Part shown: positions 8,627-16,717 of the stretch, piece after piece | How positions within the stretch are numbered: the stretch's first letter is position 1 | How the letters are laid out: each line of letters starts with the position of its first letter | Assembly (NCBI RefSeq): GCF_003402235.1 | Contig: NZ_QEWO01000002.1 | Coordinates: 744,001-808,000, forward strand | Direction of reading: 5' to 3' | From: Parahaliea mediterranea | GTDB lineage: Bacteria; Pseudomonadota; Gammaproteobacteria; Pseudomonadales; Halieaceae | DNA length: 64,000 nt | Translations under genes and position numbers: made by a program | Notes under the pieces: model-generated | Told to the model about the DNA's origin: nothing | What the model saw: only the letters and a program-made list of their open reading frames with translations | The model's database searches: none

Positions 8627-9827
8627 GGCCGACTGGGGCCAGGCCAGCGCGCTGGCGGACATCCGCGGCCAGGTTGCCATTGCCGGCATTGGCGAGGCCG
8701 CCTACAGCGGCGCATCAAACCGCAACAGCAAGGCCATGGCGGCCGAGGCCATTGCGCGCTGCATTGCCGATGCCGGCCTCAGGCCCGAGGACATCGACGG
8801 CATCATGTACAGCGGCGCGCTGGGCGATCAGTTCACCGCCGATGATTTTCGCGCCCATTTCGGTACAACGCAGGCCATGTGGGAATCCGGCCAGGGCGGC
8901 GGCATGGTGTGGGCGGCCACCGCGCCCGCGCAGGCGGCCGAGGCCCTGCGCAGCGGCCGCGCCCGGTACATTGTCAACAGCTTTGCCGTGGACTGGGCCA
9001 GCCGGCGCGGCGCCATGACCGGCGGCCCCGGCGCCTGGCACGCCTCTGAGCTGATCAAGGCACAGCTGGAGCTGCCCTTTGGCTGGTTCCCCCAGCCGCT
9101 GTACTTTGCCACCTTCGCCAGCCGCCACATGCACGACTACGGCACCACCGAGGCCCAGTTGGGCGAGCTGGTCACCGCCTTTCGCCGCCACGCCAACGGC
9201 CAGCCCGGCGCCGTTATGCAGGACAAGACGCTATCCCTTGAGGACTACCTGGCCCGCCCCCACCTGGCCTCGCCCCTGCGGGTGGAGGACTGCTGCCTGA
9301 TCTCCGACGGCGGCGCCGCCTACCTGATGACCAGCCCCGAGCGGGCGCAGGACCTGCCACAGCGACCGGTGAGCGTTGAGGGCGTGGGCCACGGCATCAT
9401 TGCCAACGCGCCGTATATCTCCCAGCAGGGCGACATCACCAGCACGCCCCAGCACTTTGCCGCCCCCGGCGCCTACGCCATGGCCGGCATTGGCCCTGAG
9501 GATATCGACGTGCTGGGTGTGTACGACTGCTTCAGCATCACCGCCCTGATGCAGATTGAAGACATGGGTTTTTGCGCCAAGGGCGAAGGCGGCCCCTTTG
9601 TGGAAGGCGGTCGGCTGGACTTTAAGCGCAGCCGCCACCAGGGCGGCCTGCCCACCAACACCCACGGCGGGCTGTTGTCCCATGCGTATGTGCTGGGCAT
9701 TGCCCACGTGGTGGAGTTGGTGAAGCAGCTGCGCGGCCAGGCCGCCAACCAGGTTGAGCAGCCCCGGCGGGCGGCCTACGCCGGCTTCACCGCCGACGAG
9801 GCCGGCACCCTGATCCTTGGAGTGTGA
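8616..9827 (+). CDS. Thiolase-like (SCP2/Ltp2-type) protein lacking the nucleophilic Cys
   Basis: A 403-residue thiolase-fold protein of the lipid-transfer/SCP2 group. Where a thiolase has its acylated cysteine, this protein reads ESGQGGGMVWAATAPAQ, without Cys. It keeps YDCFSITALMQIED and NTHGGLLSHAY, typical of the group. Cys-less members paired with DUF35 proteins, such as mycobacterial Ltp2 with the DUF35 part of ChsH2, act as retro-aldolases on steroid side-chain CoA esters. A DUF35 gene follows directly here, so the same chemistry is the best inference. The chosen ATG overlaps the TauD gene end; an earlier in-frame ATG (8583) would lie deeper inside that gene. Confidence 0.85.
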   Translation: MRPEADWGQASALADIRGQVAIAGIGEAAYSGASNRNSKAMAAEAIARCIADAGLRPEDIDGIMYSGALGDQFTADDFRAHFGTTQAMWESGQGGGMVWAATAPAQAAEALRSGRARYIVNSFAVDWASRRGAMTGGPGAWHASELIKAQLELPFGWFPQPLYFATFASRHMHDYGTTEAQLGELVTAFRRHANGQPGAVMQDKTLSLEDYLARPHLASPLRVEDCCLISDGGAAYLMTSPERAQDLPQRPVSVEGVGHGIIANAPYISQQGDITSTPQHFAAPGAYAMAGIGPEDIDVLGVYDCFSITALMQIEDMGFCAKGEGGPFVEGGRLDFKRSRHQGGLPTNTHGGLLSHAYVLGIAHVVELVKQLRGQAANQVEQPRRAAYAGFTADEAGTLILGV

Positions 9828-9829
9828 CC

Positions 9830-10270
9830 ATGCTGGCGCTACAGCCCGACCTTGACCACCCCCTCACCGGCCCCTTCTGGCGCGCCGCCGCCCGGGGCGA
9901 GCTGGCACTGCCCGCCTGCCAGCGGTGCCAGTGCCTGGTGTGGTATCCGCGGGCCCTGTGCCCCCACTGCGGCGGCGAACTGCACTGGCGGCCGCTGTCC
10001 GGGCGCGGCCACCTGGCGGCCTACACCGTCGTGCAGCGGCCCCTGTTGGCGGCCTTTGCGCCCTTCAGCCCCTACGTCTGCGCGCTAGTGGCGCTGGAAG
10101 AAGAGCCCCGCGTGCGGCTGGTTAGCCAGGTGGTGGATGTGGACCCAGGCCAACTGGCCTGTGATATGCCACTGGCGGTGACCTTCCGGGAGCTGGCGCC
10201 CGACGGTGGCGCGCCCTACCTGGCGCCGCTGTTCACTCGCCGCCAGGGCAGCCAGCAAGGGGGCGTTTAA
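9830..10270 (+). CDS. DUF35 / OB-fold zinc-ribbon acyl-CoA-binding protein
   Basis: A 146-residue protein with an N-terminal rubredoxin-like zinc ribbon (CQRCQCLVWYPRALCPHCGG) and a C-terminal OB fold. DUF35 proteins partner thiolase-like enzymes and help bind CoA substrates, and here the gene follows the thiolase-like gene directly. GGAG at 9819-9822 lies seven bases before the ATG at 9830, so this start is preferred over the GTG at 9824, which would overlap the upstream stop. The gene ends tail-to-tail with the alcohol-dehydrogenase-like gene, sharing a few bases. Confidence 0.88.
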   Translation: MLALQPDLDHPLTGPFWRAAARGELALPACQRCQCLVWYPRALCPHCGGELHWRPLSGRGHLAAYTVVQRPLLAAFAPFSPYVCALVALEEEPRVRLVSQVVDVDPGQLACDMPLAVTFRELAPDGGAPYLAPLFTRRQGSQQGGV

Positions 10271-11418
10271 CCACCCCCGACAGGCGCCTGGCAATCCAGT
10301 ACCACCTTGCCGGCAATGCGCCCGCTGTCGATCTGGCGGTGTACCTCGGCGGCATCACCCAGAGGGCGCACAGCGGCCACGGCGGGATTCAGGCGCCCCT
10401 GCGCCAGCCACTGCAGCAGGGTGGATAGGTCTTCGCGAAACGCCTGTGGCAGCTTCTGGCGGCGGCGCTGGATGTTGTAGAACACACTGCGCCGCCCGTC
10501 CGGCAGCAGGGGCCAGAAGGCCAGCAGCTTGGCAAAACCCCACAGCAGGCCCGGGAGCTTTTCTTCGCCGGTGGTGAGCTGCAGGGCGCCAAAGGCCACC
10601 AGCGTGCCGCCCCTGGCCAGGTAGCGGTAGGAGCGCGTCCAGGACGCACCGCCCAGGGTATCGAACACCGCCTTCACTCCTGCCCCGTCGGTTTCCCGCC
10701 CAATCACCGCGGCCACATCCTCATTGCGGTAATCAATGGGCGTGGCGCCAAAGCGGCGCACCAGTTCGTGCTTGCCGGCAGAGGCCGTGCCAAAAACGCG
10801 CAGGCCCAACGCGCGCCCCAGGTCCAGCAGGGCTGTGCCCACCGCGCCGCCGGCGGCGTGCACGAGGATGGCTTCGCCGGGGTTAAGGGAGCACTCCCGC
10901 GTCAGCATCTGGTAGGCGGTGGTGTAGGACAGGATCATGCACACTGCCTGGGCCGGGTCGAGCCCCATCGGGCAGCGCACCAGCTGGCTCGCATCAGCGC
11001 AAAGGTATTGGGTGTAGCCGCCGATCACCGGCATGTCCGCTACCCAGTCACCCACGGTGAGGTCGCCAGCACCTTCGCCAGCACTCTCTCCAACACCCTC
11101 GCCAACGCCCTCGCCAAGCGCATCAACCACGCCGATATAGTCGTAGCCCAGGGTGAAGGGTGGCTTGTCTTTCACATCCACGTACTGGCCCTGGCGGATG
11201 ATGGCGTCGGTAAAGCCCGTACCGGCGGTCAGCACTTTCACCCGCACCTGCCCGGGGCCGGGCTGCGGCAGGCCCTGCTCCGTCACTACCTGCAGCACCT
11301 CCGGCCCGCCAAAGCGCGACACCTCGATGCGCTGCCACTGAACGGATGAAGAAGCTGCGGGTTCTGCCGCGATTGTTGTTGCACTCAAAAGGGGGTCTCC
11401 AGTCCAGTCGGGGTGCAT
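10267..11418 (-). CDS. Zinc-type alcohol dehydrogenase-like / quinone oxidoreductase
   Basis: A 383-residue MDR-superfamily reductase. A GroES-like N-domain (FGGPEVLQVVTEQGLPQPGPGQVRVKV, split here only by function) leads to a Rossmann NADPH site at LVHAAGGAVGTALLDLGRA. It lacks the catalytic and structural zinc cysteines, so an enone/quinone reductase role fits better than a zinc alcohol dehydrogenase. An unusual Gly-Glu repeat around residues 102-118 (GEGVGEGVGESAGEGAGD) is encoded by a tandem DNA repeat. The gene diverges from the sterol-desaturase gene at 11618, and the operator at 11521-11546 lies between them. The first ATG is used, but the exact start is uncertain because no clear ribosome site was seen. 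Confidence 0.85.
   Translation of the reverse strand: MHPDWTGDPLLSATTIAAEPAASSSVQWQRIEVSRFGGPEVLQVVTEQGLPQPGPGQVRVKVLTAGTGFTDAIIRQGQYVDVKDKPPFTLGYDYIGVVDALGEGVGEGVGESAGEGAGDLTVGDWVADMPVIGGYTQYLCADASQLVRCPMGLDPAQAVCMILSYTTAYQMLTRECSLNPGEAILVHAAGGAVGTALLDLGRALGLRVFGTASAGKHELVRRFGATPIDYRNEDVAAVIGRETDGAGVKAVFDTLGGASWTRSYRYLARGGTLVAFGALQLTTGEEKLPGLLWGFAKLLAFWPLLPDGRRSVFYNIQRRRQKLPQAFREDLSTLLQWLAQGRLNPAVAAVRPLGDAAEVHRQIDSGRIAGKVVLDCQAPVGGG
11065..11112 (-). repeat. In-frame 12-bp tandem repeat inside the quinone reductase gene
   Basis: Four imperfect 12-base units (such as gccagcaccttc and gccaacgccctc) run head to tail from 11065 to 11112. They encode a Gly-Glu-Gly-Val/Ala repeat in a surface loop of the reductase. 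The unit length is a multiple of three, so copy changes would keep the frame. Confidence 0.75.
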
Positions 11419-11424
11419 GGCTGT

Positions 11425-11466
11425 CTAGGCCGGGTGAACTAGGCCGGGTCAGCTAAGCCGGGTCAG
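11425..11466. repeat. 14-bp tandem repeat, three copies
   Basis: Three adjacent units, ctaggccgggtgaa, ctaggccgggtcag and ctaagccgggtcag, lie just upstream of the quinone reductase start (11418). They fall in its 5' leader or promoter zone. No function is known; replication slippage is the likely origin. Confidence 0.75.
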
Positions 11467-11520
11467 CTACCCACAGCGTAGCCAGCATACTGCAGGCATT
11501 GTGGCGCGGCGGCTATTTTA

Positions 11521-11546
11521 ATCAAGTGTTATTGACCATTAGTCAA
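11521..11546 (+). promoter_or_regulatory. Triple half-site operator, copy 1
   Basis: The half-sites are ATCAA (11521-11525, one mismatch), TTGAC (11532-11536) and GTCAA (11542-11546), spaced 6 and 5 bases. The same pattern recurs at 17670-17695 and 32225-32250. It lies between the divergent quinone reductase and sterol-desaturase genes and overlaps the -35 of the promoter below. The tandem MarR regulator at 32273 is the likely binder, because one copy sits in front of its own gene. Confidence 0.75.
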
Positions 11547-11560
11547 TCTTTCTTTACTTT
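11532..11560 (+). promoter_or_regulatory. Promoter TTGACC-N17-TACTTT for the sterol-desaturase gene
   Basis: A -35 element TTGACC (11532-11537), a 17-base spacer and a -10 TACTTT (11555-11560) precede the gene at 11618. The same arrangement follows the other two operator copies. The last GTCAA half-site falls between -35 and -10, so binding should block RNA polymerase. Confidence 0.6.
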
Positions 11561-11617
11561 AGTCCACAGCTGCACCAACTACCCCACTAATCACTCCACT
11601 AACGGAGGTTTTGCTGG

Positions 11618-12385
11618 ATGCCCCTCGATTACAACTGGCAGGCCGCCCTGGCCACTTTCGTCATTCTTGGCGCCTGCATTGCGCTGGCCCAGGCAGTGGT
11701 GTTTCGTATTCCGGCCATTGCCCGCACACGGCAGGTCAACCGGGATGAAAACCAGCGCAAATGGCGCGAGTTCGGCAAGAAGTACCATCACCGGGTGAAA
11801 TCCAGCCAGAAGATTGGCCTTGGGGTAAACCTGACTTCTTACGTGCTGATCCTGCCATTCTTCGTGACCCTCAGTGCCCAGCCCCTGTGGCGCATTGCCC
11901 TGGATGTGGTGCTGATACTGATGGTCTACGACCTGTTTTACTATTGCGTGCACCGCTTCCTGTTTCACGGCCAGGGCTATTTTCGCCGGGTGCACGCGGT
12001 GCACCACCAGGCCCGCAGCCGGGTGACGTCCATCGATTCCTACCTGCTGCACCCCTGGGAGATCGTGATCGGCACCGCCCTGTACTTTGCCACCATCGTG
12101 CTGCTCGGCTTGCTCGGCCTGTCGCCCTTTCACGTGGCCACCATCGTGATATCGAACTTCATCTACACCCAGCTCAACCAGATCAACCACTGCCGTATCG
12201 ACCTGGAGGGCTTTCCCTTCCGCACACTGAACTGGGTGGCGATGAAGCACGACGCCCACCACCTGGACATGCACCGGGGTAATTACGCCACCATTACCCT
12301 GCTTTACGACAAACTGTTGGGCACCCTGGAAACACACCCGCTGGAGCAGCAGGACAACCCGGCCGAGAGCCAGGCCAGCACCTGA
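11618..12385 (+). CDS. Sterol desaturase / fatty-acid hydroxylase superfamily membrane protein (1)
   Basis: A 255-residue membrane di-iron enzyme. The histidine clusters are HRFLFH, HAVHH and HDAHH, with further conserved His in NQINH and LDMHRGNYATITL. Hydrophobic helices flank them (for example ATFVILGACIALAQAVVF and LDVVLILMVYDLFYY). The superfamily includes sterol C4-methyl oxidase, C5-desaturase and alkylglycerol monooxygenase. A GGAGG ribosome site precedes the ATG. A close paralogue lies at 33329, and both are preceded by the same operator system. The sterol role is inferred from the locus. Confidence 0.88.
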   Translation: MPLDYNWQAALATFVILGACIALAQAVVFRIPAIARTRQVNRDENQRKWREFGKKYHHRVKSSQKIGLGVNLTSYVLILPFFVTLSAQPLWRIALDVVLILMVYDLFYYCVHRFLFHGQGYFRRVHAVHHQARSRVTSIDSYLLHPWEIVIGTALYFATIVLLGLLGLSPFHVATIVISNFIYTQLNQINHCRIDLEGFPFRTLNWVAMKHDAHHLDMHRGNYATITLLYDKLLGTLETHPLEQQDNPAESQAST

Positions 12386-12454
12386 GAACTCAGCGCCGCC
12401 GGCCACCGGGCGCGGGCGGCGGCATTATCACCAATGCCCGGCGAGGAATGCCCC

Positions 12455-13675
12455 ATGGTTGCACCCGCAGGCACCACCATTCCCACCGCAGACCCGGCCT
12501 ACTGGCAGGACCCTTACCCCATCCTCGCCCGCTTTCGCGAGCGGGGCCGCACCGCCCGCAACGACGCGGGAGACCTCTGCGTGCTGCGCTGGGACGATGC
12601 CGAGTGGGCCATCAAGGGGCAGGACTTCATCAACGAGGGCATCGAGCGCCTGGAAGCGCGGGGCTTTCGCCCGGGGGACCCACTGCACACCTGGCGCAGC
12701 CACGCCCTGGGGGTGATGGAGGGGCCAGACCATGTGCGCATCCGCAAGCTGGTCACCGGGGCCCTGTCCAAGCGCAGCATTGAGCCCCTGCGGCCGGTGA
12801 TTCGCGCGCATGCACACCGTTTGCTGGACCGGCTGCTGGACGCCCACCCTCCGGGCCAGCCCATCGACGCCCTGAAGGGCTACGCCTACCCCCTGCCCCG
12901 GCTGGTGATGATGGACTTTCTGCAGGTGAGCGCCGACGAGGTGCGAGGGGCCGAATCTCCCCTGGTGGATGCGCGCATCCCCGACTGCTTTGGCCCGCGG
13001 GTGACCCAGGCCATGCGCGATACGGCCAATCGCGCCATTGCCAGTGTCATGGCGCATGTGGCGGGACTGTACGACGCGCGGCGCAAACACCCGCGGGATG
13101 ACTTTCTCACCCGCCTGCTGCAGGCCGAGGATGCCGGCGGCAAGCTCAGCCACGCGGAGCTGATTACCCTGTTCTCCACCGTGTTTGGCTCTGGCGGCAC
13201 CACTGGCGGCGCAATTGCCTCGGGCATACTGGAGCTGGCGCGCCACCCCAATGCGGTCGCGATGCTACGGGACGACCCGGCGCGCTGGAAACAGGGCGCC
13301 TGCGAAGAAGTACTGCGCCTGCGACCCGGCATTGTTGAGCTGCCACAGAAGGCCGCCCACCCCGTTGACGCCTTTGGTCACCACTTCAACACCGGCGATA
13401 CGATCGCCATTCCTTTTGGCGCCCCCAACCGGGACCCGGCCCGCTGGGACAACCCGCAAACCTTCGACATCACCCGCGACCCAAAGGTGTTTTCACTCAC
13501 CTTTGGGCTGGGGGCGCACTTCTGCATTGGCCAGGCCATGGCGCGCTACACCATCGAAGAAGCGCTGGCCGCGTGGGTGGAGCGGCTGCAGGCATTCCAG
13601 CTGGCCGGTGAAGCCCGCTGGGCGCCTTTTGTGATGGAGAACCGCCTGCAGGCGCTGGCGATACAGCGCCTGTAG
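12455..13675 (+). CDS. Cytochrome P450 (bacterial class I) with unusual I-helix
   Basis: A 406-residue soluble P450. The heme loop is FGLGAHFCIGQAMAR with Cys at about residue 357, and the K-helix E-x-x-R is EEVLRLRPG. The I-helix reads FGSGGTTGGA: the acidic residue normally before the conserved Thr (A-G-x-[DE]-T) is replaced by Gly, so proton delivery may differ. The start at 12455 has GAGGA seven bases upstream; an ATG seven codons earlier lacks one. It follows the sterol-desaturase gene by about 70 bases and is probably co-transcribed under operator copy 1. Steroid CYP families fit the context, but the substrate is unknown. Confidence 0.88.
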   Translation: MVAPAGTTIPTADPAYWQDPYPILARFRERGRTARNDAGDLCVLRWDDAEWAIKGQDFINEGIERLEARGFRPGDPLHTWRSHALGVMEGPDHVRIRKLVTGALSKRSIEPLRPVIRAHAHRLLDRLLDAHPPGQPIDALKGYAYPLPRLVMMDFLQVSADEVRGAESPLVDARIPDCFGPRVTQAMRDTANRAIASVMAHVAGLYDARRKHPRDDFLTRLLQAEDAGGKLSHAELITLFSTVFGSGGTTGGAIASGILELARHPNAVAMLRDDPARWKQGACEEVLRLRPGIVELPQKAAHPVDAFGHHFNTGDTIAIPFGAPNRDPARWDNPQTFDITRDPKVFSLTFGLGAHFCIGQAMARYTIEEALAAWVERLQAFQLAGEARWAPFVMENRLQALAIQRL

Positions 13676-13698
13676 CGGCCGCAAAGGCCGGGGCGCCG

Positions 13699-14445
13699 TC
13701 AGGGGCGCATGAACTGACCGCCGTCCACGTTCAACACGTGGCCGGTAATCCAGCTTGCCTCGTCGGACAAAAGGAACAGGGCGGCATCGGCCATGTCCGA
13801 AGGTTGGCCCAGGCGCTTGATGGGCATGCTCTTGACCATTTCCCTGGCGTAGTCGCCGGCGGTTTTCTGCAGGGCGCCAGTTTCAGTGGGGCCAGGCGCA
13901 ATGGCGTTGATGCGGATATTGCGCCCGCCCAGTTCGTGGGCCAGTGACTGGGTAATGCCGTTCAGGGCGAGTTTGGCTACTCCGTAAAAGCCCATGCCCA
14001 TCCAAGCGGCGGTGGAAGACTGGTTGACGATGGCCCCGCCGCCGGCGGCGGTCATGGCATCCACCACGGCCCGGGTCATGATCAGCGCCCCGTGGGCGTT
14101 GATGCGCATGAACTTCTCCAGGTAGTCCAGATCCACCGTGAGGTAACCCTCGATCTTCATGTCGCCAAAAATGGCGGCGTTGTTGATCAGGTAGTGGATA
14201 GCGCCGAAGGCCTCGACGGTGGCGGCGGCACAGTCCCGCGCCGAGGCTTCGCTGCCCACATCGGTTTTCACTAACAGGGCTTTGCCGCCGGCGGCCTCAA
14301 TGTCACCGGCCACGCGCGCACCGCCGGCCTCGCTGAGTTCGGCAATCACCACGTTCATGCCCTTCGCCGCGCAGGCCTTGGCGTAGGCCTCGCCAATGCC
14401 GCCGCCGGCGCCGGTGACAATGACTGTTTTGCCGCTGAAATCCAT
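13699..14445 (-). CDS. Short-chain dehydrogenase/reductase (1)
   Basis: A 248-residue classical SDR. The cofactor motif is TGAGGGIGEAYA near the N-terminus, then NNAAIF, the catalytic Ser in NQSSTAAW and Y-x3-K as YGVAK. The C-terminal LNVDGGQFMRP is typical. It oxidises or reduces a hydroxyl/keto group with NAD(P); hydroxysteroid dehydrogenases belong to this group. It is the last gene of a minus-strand run starting at 17575 (dehydrogenase, aldehyde dehydrogenase, two SDRs). The P450 gene converges on it with a short gap holding a small GC hairpin. Confidence 0.9.
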   Translation of the reverse strand: MDFSGKTVIVTGAGGGIGEAYAKACAAKGMNVVIAELSEAGGARVAGDIEAAGGKALLVKTDVGSEASARDCAAATVEAFGAIHYLINNAAIFGDMKIEGYLTVDLDYLEKFMRINAHGALIMTRAVVDAMTAAGGGAIVNQSSTAAWMGMGFYGVAKLALNGITQSLAHELGGRNIRINAIAPGPTETGALQKTAGDYAREMVKSMPIKRLGQPSDMADAALFLLSDEASWITGHVLNVDGGQFMRP

Positions 14446-14475
14446 CGCTAGTTCCTCGTTGTTATGTCGGTGTGG

Positions 14476-15249
14476 TTACAGTTCAGGTTTGGGAATGGGT
14501 TGGTTGGGGCGCACTTCCAGCAGGTCCACCGCCACCCCCGGCGGGTAGCTGAACACGTGCGCCACGGCCTGGGCCACGTGCTCTGGCAGCATCCCGCTGT
14601 CCATCTCGGGGCCGGTTTTCAGCCAGGCGGCAAAGCCACGCTGGATTTTTTGCGCGTCCCAGCCATCGGCAAAGTTGGTCCAGGCCGCGCCGGGGCGCAC
14701 GCAGGTCACGCCAATGCCATCGCGCTGCACTTCCTCGCGCAAATCGCGGGTAAAGCGCTCCACCGCCGCCTTGGTGGAGGCATAAATGGACAGGTGAGAC
14801 ATTTCGTCGTAATGCCAGGCACTGGCGGAGGAGATGTTCACAATGCGTGCGTTGGTGCGCCCCCGGAGCAGGGGGATGGCCGCCTTGCAGCAGAATACGG
14901 TGCCGAGGAAGTTGGTGTTCACCTGCTGGATCACTTCGTCTTCATCCAGCTCATCCACGGCGCCGGGGCGGGCCATGCCCGCGTTGTTCACCAGAGCATC
15001 AATGGGCGGCGCGCGCCCGGCCAGCTCGGCAAAGGCCGCGCGTATGCTCTCGGGCCTTGCTACGTCGCACACCAGAGCGGCGGCATTATCCGCGCCCAGT
15101 TCGGCCACTGCCGCATCCAGCGCCCCCTGGCGCCGCCCCAACAGGGTTACCTGCGCCCCCTGCGCCACCAGCGCCCGGGCAATGGCCAGGCCAAAGCCAC
15201 TGGCGCCACCGGTCACCACAATATGCTGGCCCGCCAGCACCGCCGTCAT
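14476..15249 (-). CDS. Short-chain dehydrogenase/reductase (2)
   Basis: A 257-residue classical SDR. It shows TGGASGFGLAIARAL, NNAGMARPG, NISSASAWHY and the active-site YASTKAAVERF. Its ATG overlaps the stop of the aldehyde dehydrogenase gene (TCAT read on the plus strand), so translation is coupled. Together with the upstream aldehyde dehydrogenase it could oxidise an alcohol to an acid. Substrate specificity cannot be read from sequence. Confidence 0.9.
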   Translation of the reverse strand: MTAVLAGQHIVVTGGASGFGLAIARALVAQGAQVTLLGRRQGALDAAVAELGADNAAALVCDVARPESIRAAFAELAGRAPPIDALVNNAGMARPGAVDELDEDEVIQQVNTNFLGTVFCCKAAIPLLRGRTNARIVNISSASAWHYDEMSHLSIYASTKAAVERFTRDLREEVQRDGIGVTCVRPGAAWTNFADGWDAQKIQRGFAAWLKTGPEMDSGMLPEHVAQAVAHVFSYPPGVAVDLLEVRPNQPIPKPEL

Positions 15250-16709
15250 ACACCCACCGCAATGGTTTTGGTTTCCAGGTATTCCTCAAAGCCCTCGGGG
15301 CCCATCTCGCGGCCCACGCCGCTGTGTTTGTAGCCGCCAAAGGGGGCGTCGGCCGAATAGAAGTTGCCGCCGTTCACGCACACAGTGCCACTGCGCAGGC
15401 GCCGCGCCACGCGCAGGGCGCGCGCTTCATCGGCGGACCACACTCCGGCGGACAGGCCGTAGTCCGAGTCGTTGGCAATGCGAATGGCGTCTTCCTCGTC
15501 GTCGTAGGCAATCACCGCCAGCACCGGGCCAAAGATTTCCTCCCGGGCGATAGTCATATCGTTGGTGACATCCACGAACACGGTGGGCTCCACGTAAAAG
15601 CCCTTGCCCAGCTGCGCGGGCACGCCGCCGCCCAGCAGCAGGCGGGCACCCTCGGCCTTGCCCTTCTCAATGTAGGCCAGCACGCGCTCGCGCTGCTTCG
15701 CATTCACCAGCGCCCCCATGATCTGGCTGTCGGAGGCGGGGTCGCCGTATTCAATAAAAGTAAAGTAGGTTTTCAGCAGCTCCTCAACCTCAGCCTGGCG
15801 GTTGCGGGGAATGAGCAGCCGGGTCTGGATGGCGCAGCCCTGCCCGGCGTGAAAGCACACCCCCAGTGCGCTCAGCAGGCTCTGGCTCAGGTCCGCATCG
15901 TCCAGCATGATGTTGGCGGACTTGCCCCCCAGTTCCAGGAAGACCTTTTTCACCGTTTGCGCGGCGGTGACCATGATGTGCTTGCCCACGGCGGTGGAGC
16001 CGGTAAAGGACACCATGTCCACCCGCGCATCACTCACCAGTTGCTCGGCGACTTCCCGCGGGTCGGATGCAGTCACCACGTTGAACACCCCGGGGGGGAT
16101 GTCAGTGCACTCCTTGACCACACGGCCCAGCAGGGTCGCCGCCCAGGGAGTGTCCGGCGCCGGCTTCAGCACCACAGTGCAGCCCGCCGCCAGCGCGGGC
16201 ACACATTTGGCCAGGTTGATCTGCAGGGGTACGTTCCAGGGCGTTACGCAGGCCACCACACCCACGGCTTCCTTCTCCACCAGGCGCCGGCTCTTCATGC
16301 CCATCATCTCGGACACGCCAATATCCCGGCTCCACTGGAAGTCGGGCAGGGATGCGATGGTGTAGTCCATAAAGGAGATTGGCACCTCGCACTGGGGGCC
16401 GCCAGTGCCACAGATACCCAGGGGCGAGCCGGTCTCGGCGGCAATCTGCGCCTTGAAGTCATCCAGGTTCGCCAGTAGGCCGGCCTTCAGCTGCTTGATG
16501 CATTCCAGTCGGAATGCATGATTGGTCGACCAGTCGGTGGTATCAAAGGCACGGCGGGCGGCGGCAATGGCCCGCTCCATGTCGTCCGCGGTGGCGTCGG
16601 CGACCTGCCCCATCACCTCCTCGGTGGCCGGGTTCAGGTTGGGGTACTGGCGGCCGCCGCTGGCTTCGCACAGCTCACCGTCGATAAACAGTCTTGCTTC
16701 CGGGTTCAT
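15246..16709 (-). CDS. NAD(P)-dependent aldehyde dehydrogenase
   Basis: A 487-residue aldehyde dehydrogenase. The catalytic Glu is in FLELGGKSANI and the catalytic Cys in HAGQGCAIQTR; the cofactor strip is CVTPWNVPLQINLAKCVPAL. The start is the ATG of MNPEARLFIDGE, which lies eight bases after the stop of the upstream dehydrogenase. The protein ends YLETKTIAVGV. It probably oxidises an aldehyde made by the P450, hydroxylase or SDR neighbours to a carboxylate, for example from a sterol methyl or side-chain carbon; that link is inference. Confidence 0.92.
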   Translation of the reverse strand: MNPEARLFIDGELCEASGGRQYPNLNPATEEVMGQVADATADDMERAIAAARRAFDTTDWSTNHAFRLECIKQLKAGLLANLDDFKAQIAAETGSPLGICGTGGPQCEVPISFMDYTIASLPDFQWSRDIGVSEMMGMKSRRLVEKEAVGVVACVTPWNVPLQINLAKCVPALAAGCTVVLKPAPDTPWAATLLGRVVKECTDIPPGVFNVVTASDPREVAEQLVSDARVDMVSFTGSTAVGKHIMVTAAQTVKKVFLELGGKSANIMLDDADLSQSLLSALGVCFHAGQGCAIQTRLLIPRNRQAEVEELLKTYFTFIEYGDPASDSQIMGALVNAKQRERVLAYIEKGKAEGARLLLGGGVPAQLGKGFYVEPTVFVDVTNDMTIAREEIFGPVLAVIAYDDEEDAIRIANDSDYGLSAGVWSADEARALRVARRLRSGTVCVNGGNFYSADAPFGGYKHSGVGREMGPEGFEEYLETKTIAVGV

Positions 16710-16717
16710 AACAATTC

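Noticed and set aside
13676-13690. CGGCC-GCAAA-GGCCG hairpin as a bidirectional terminator
   Set aside because: The stem is short and no T-run follows on either strand.
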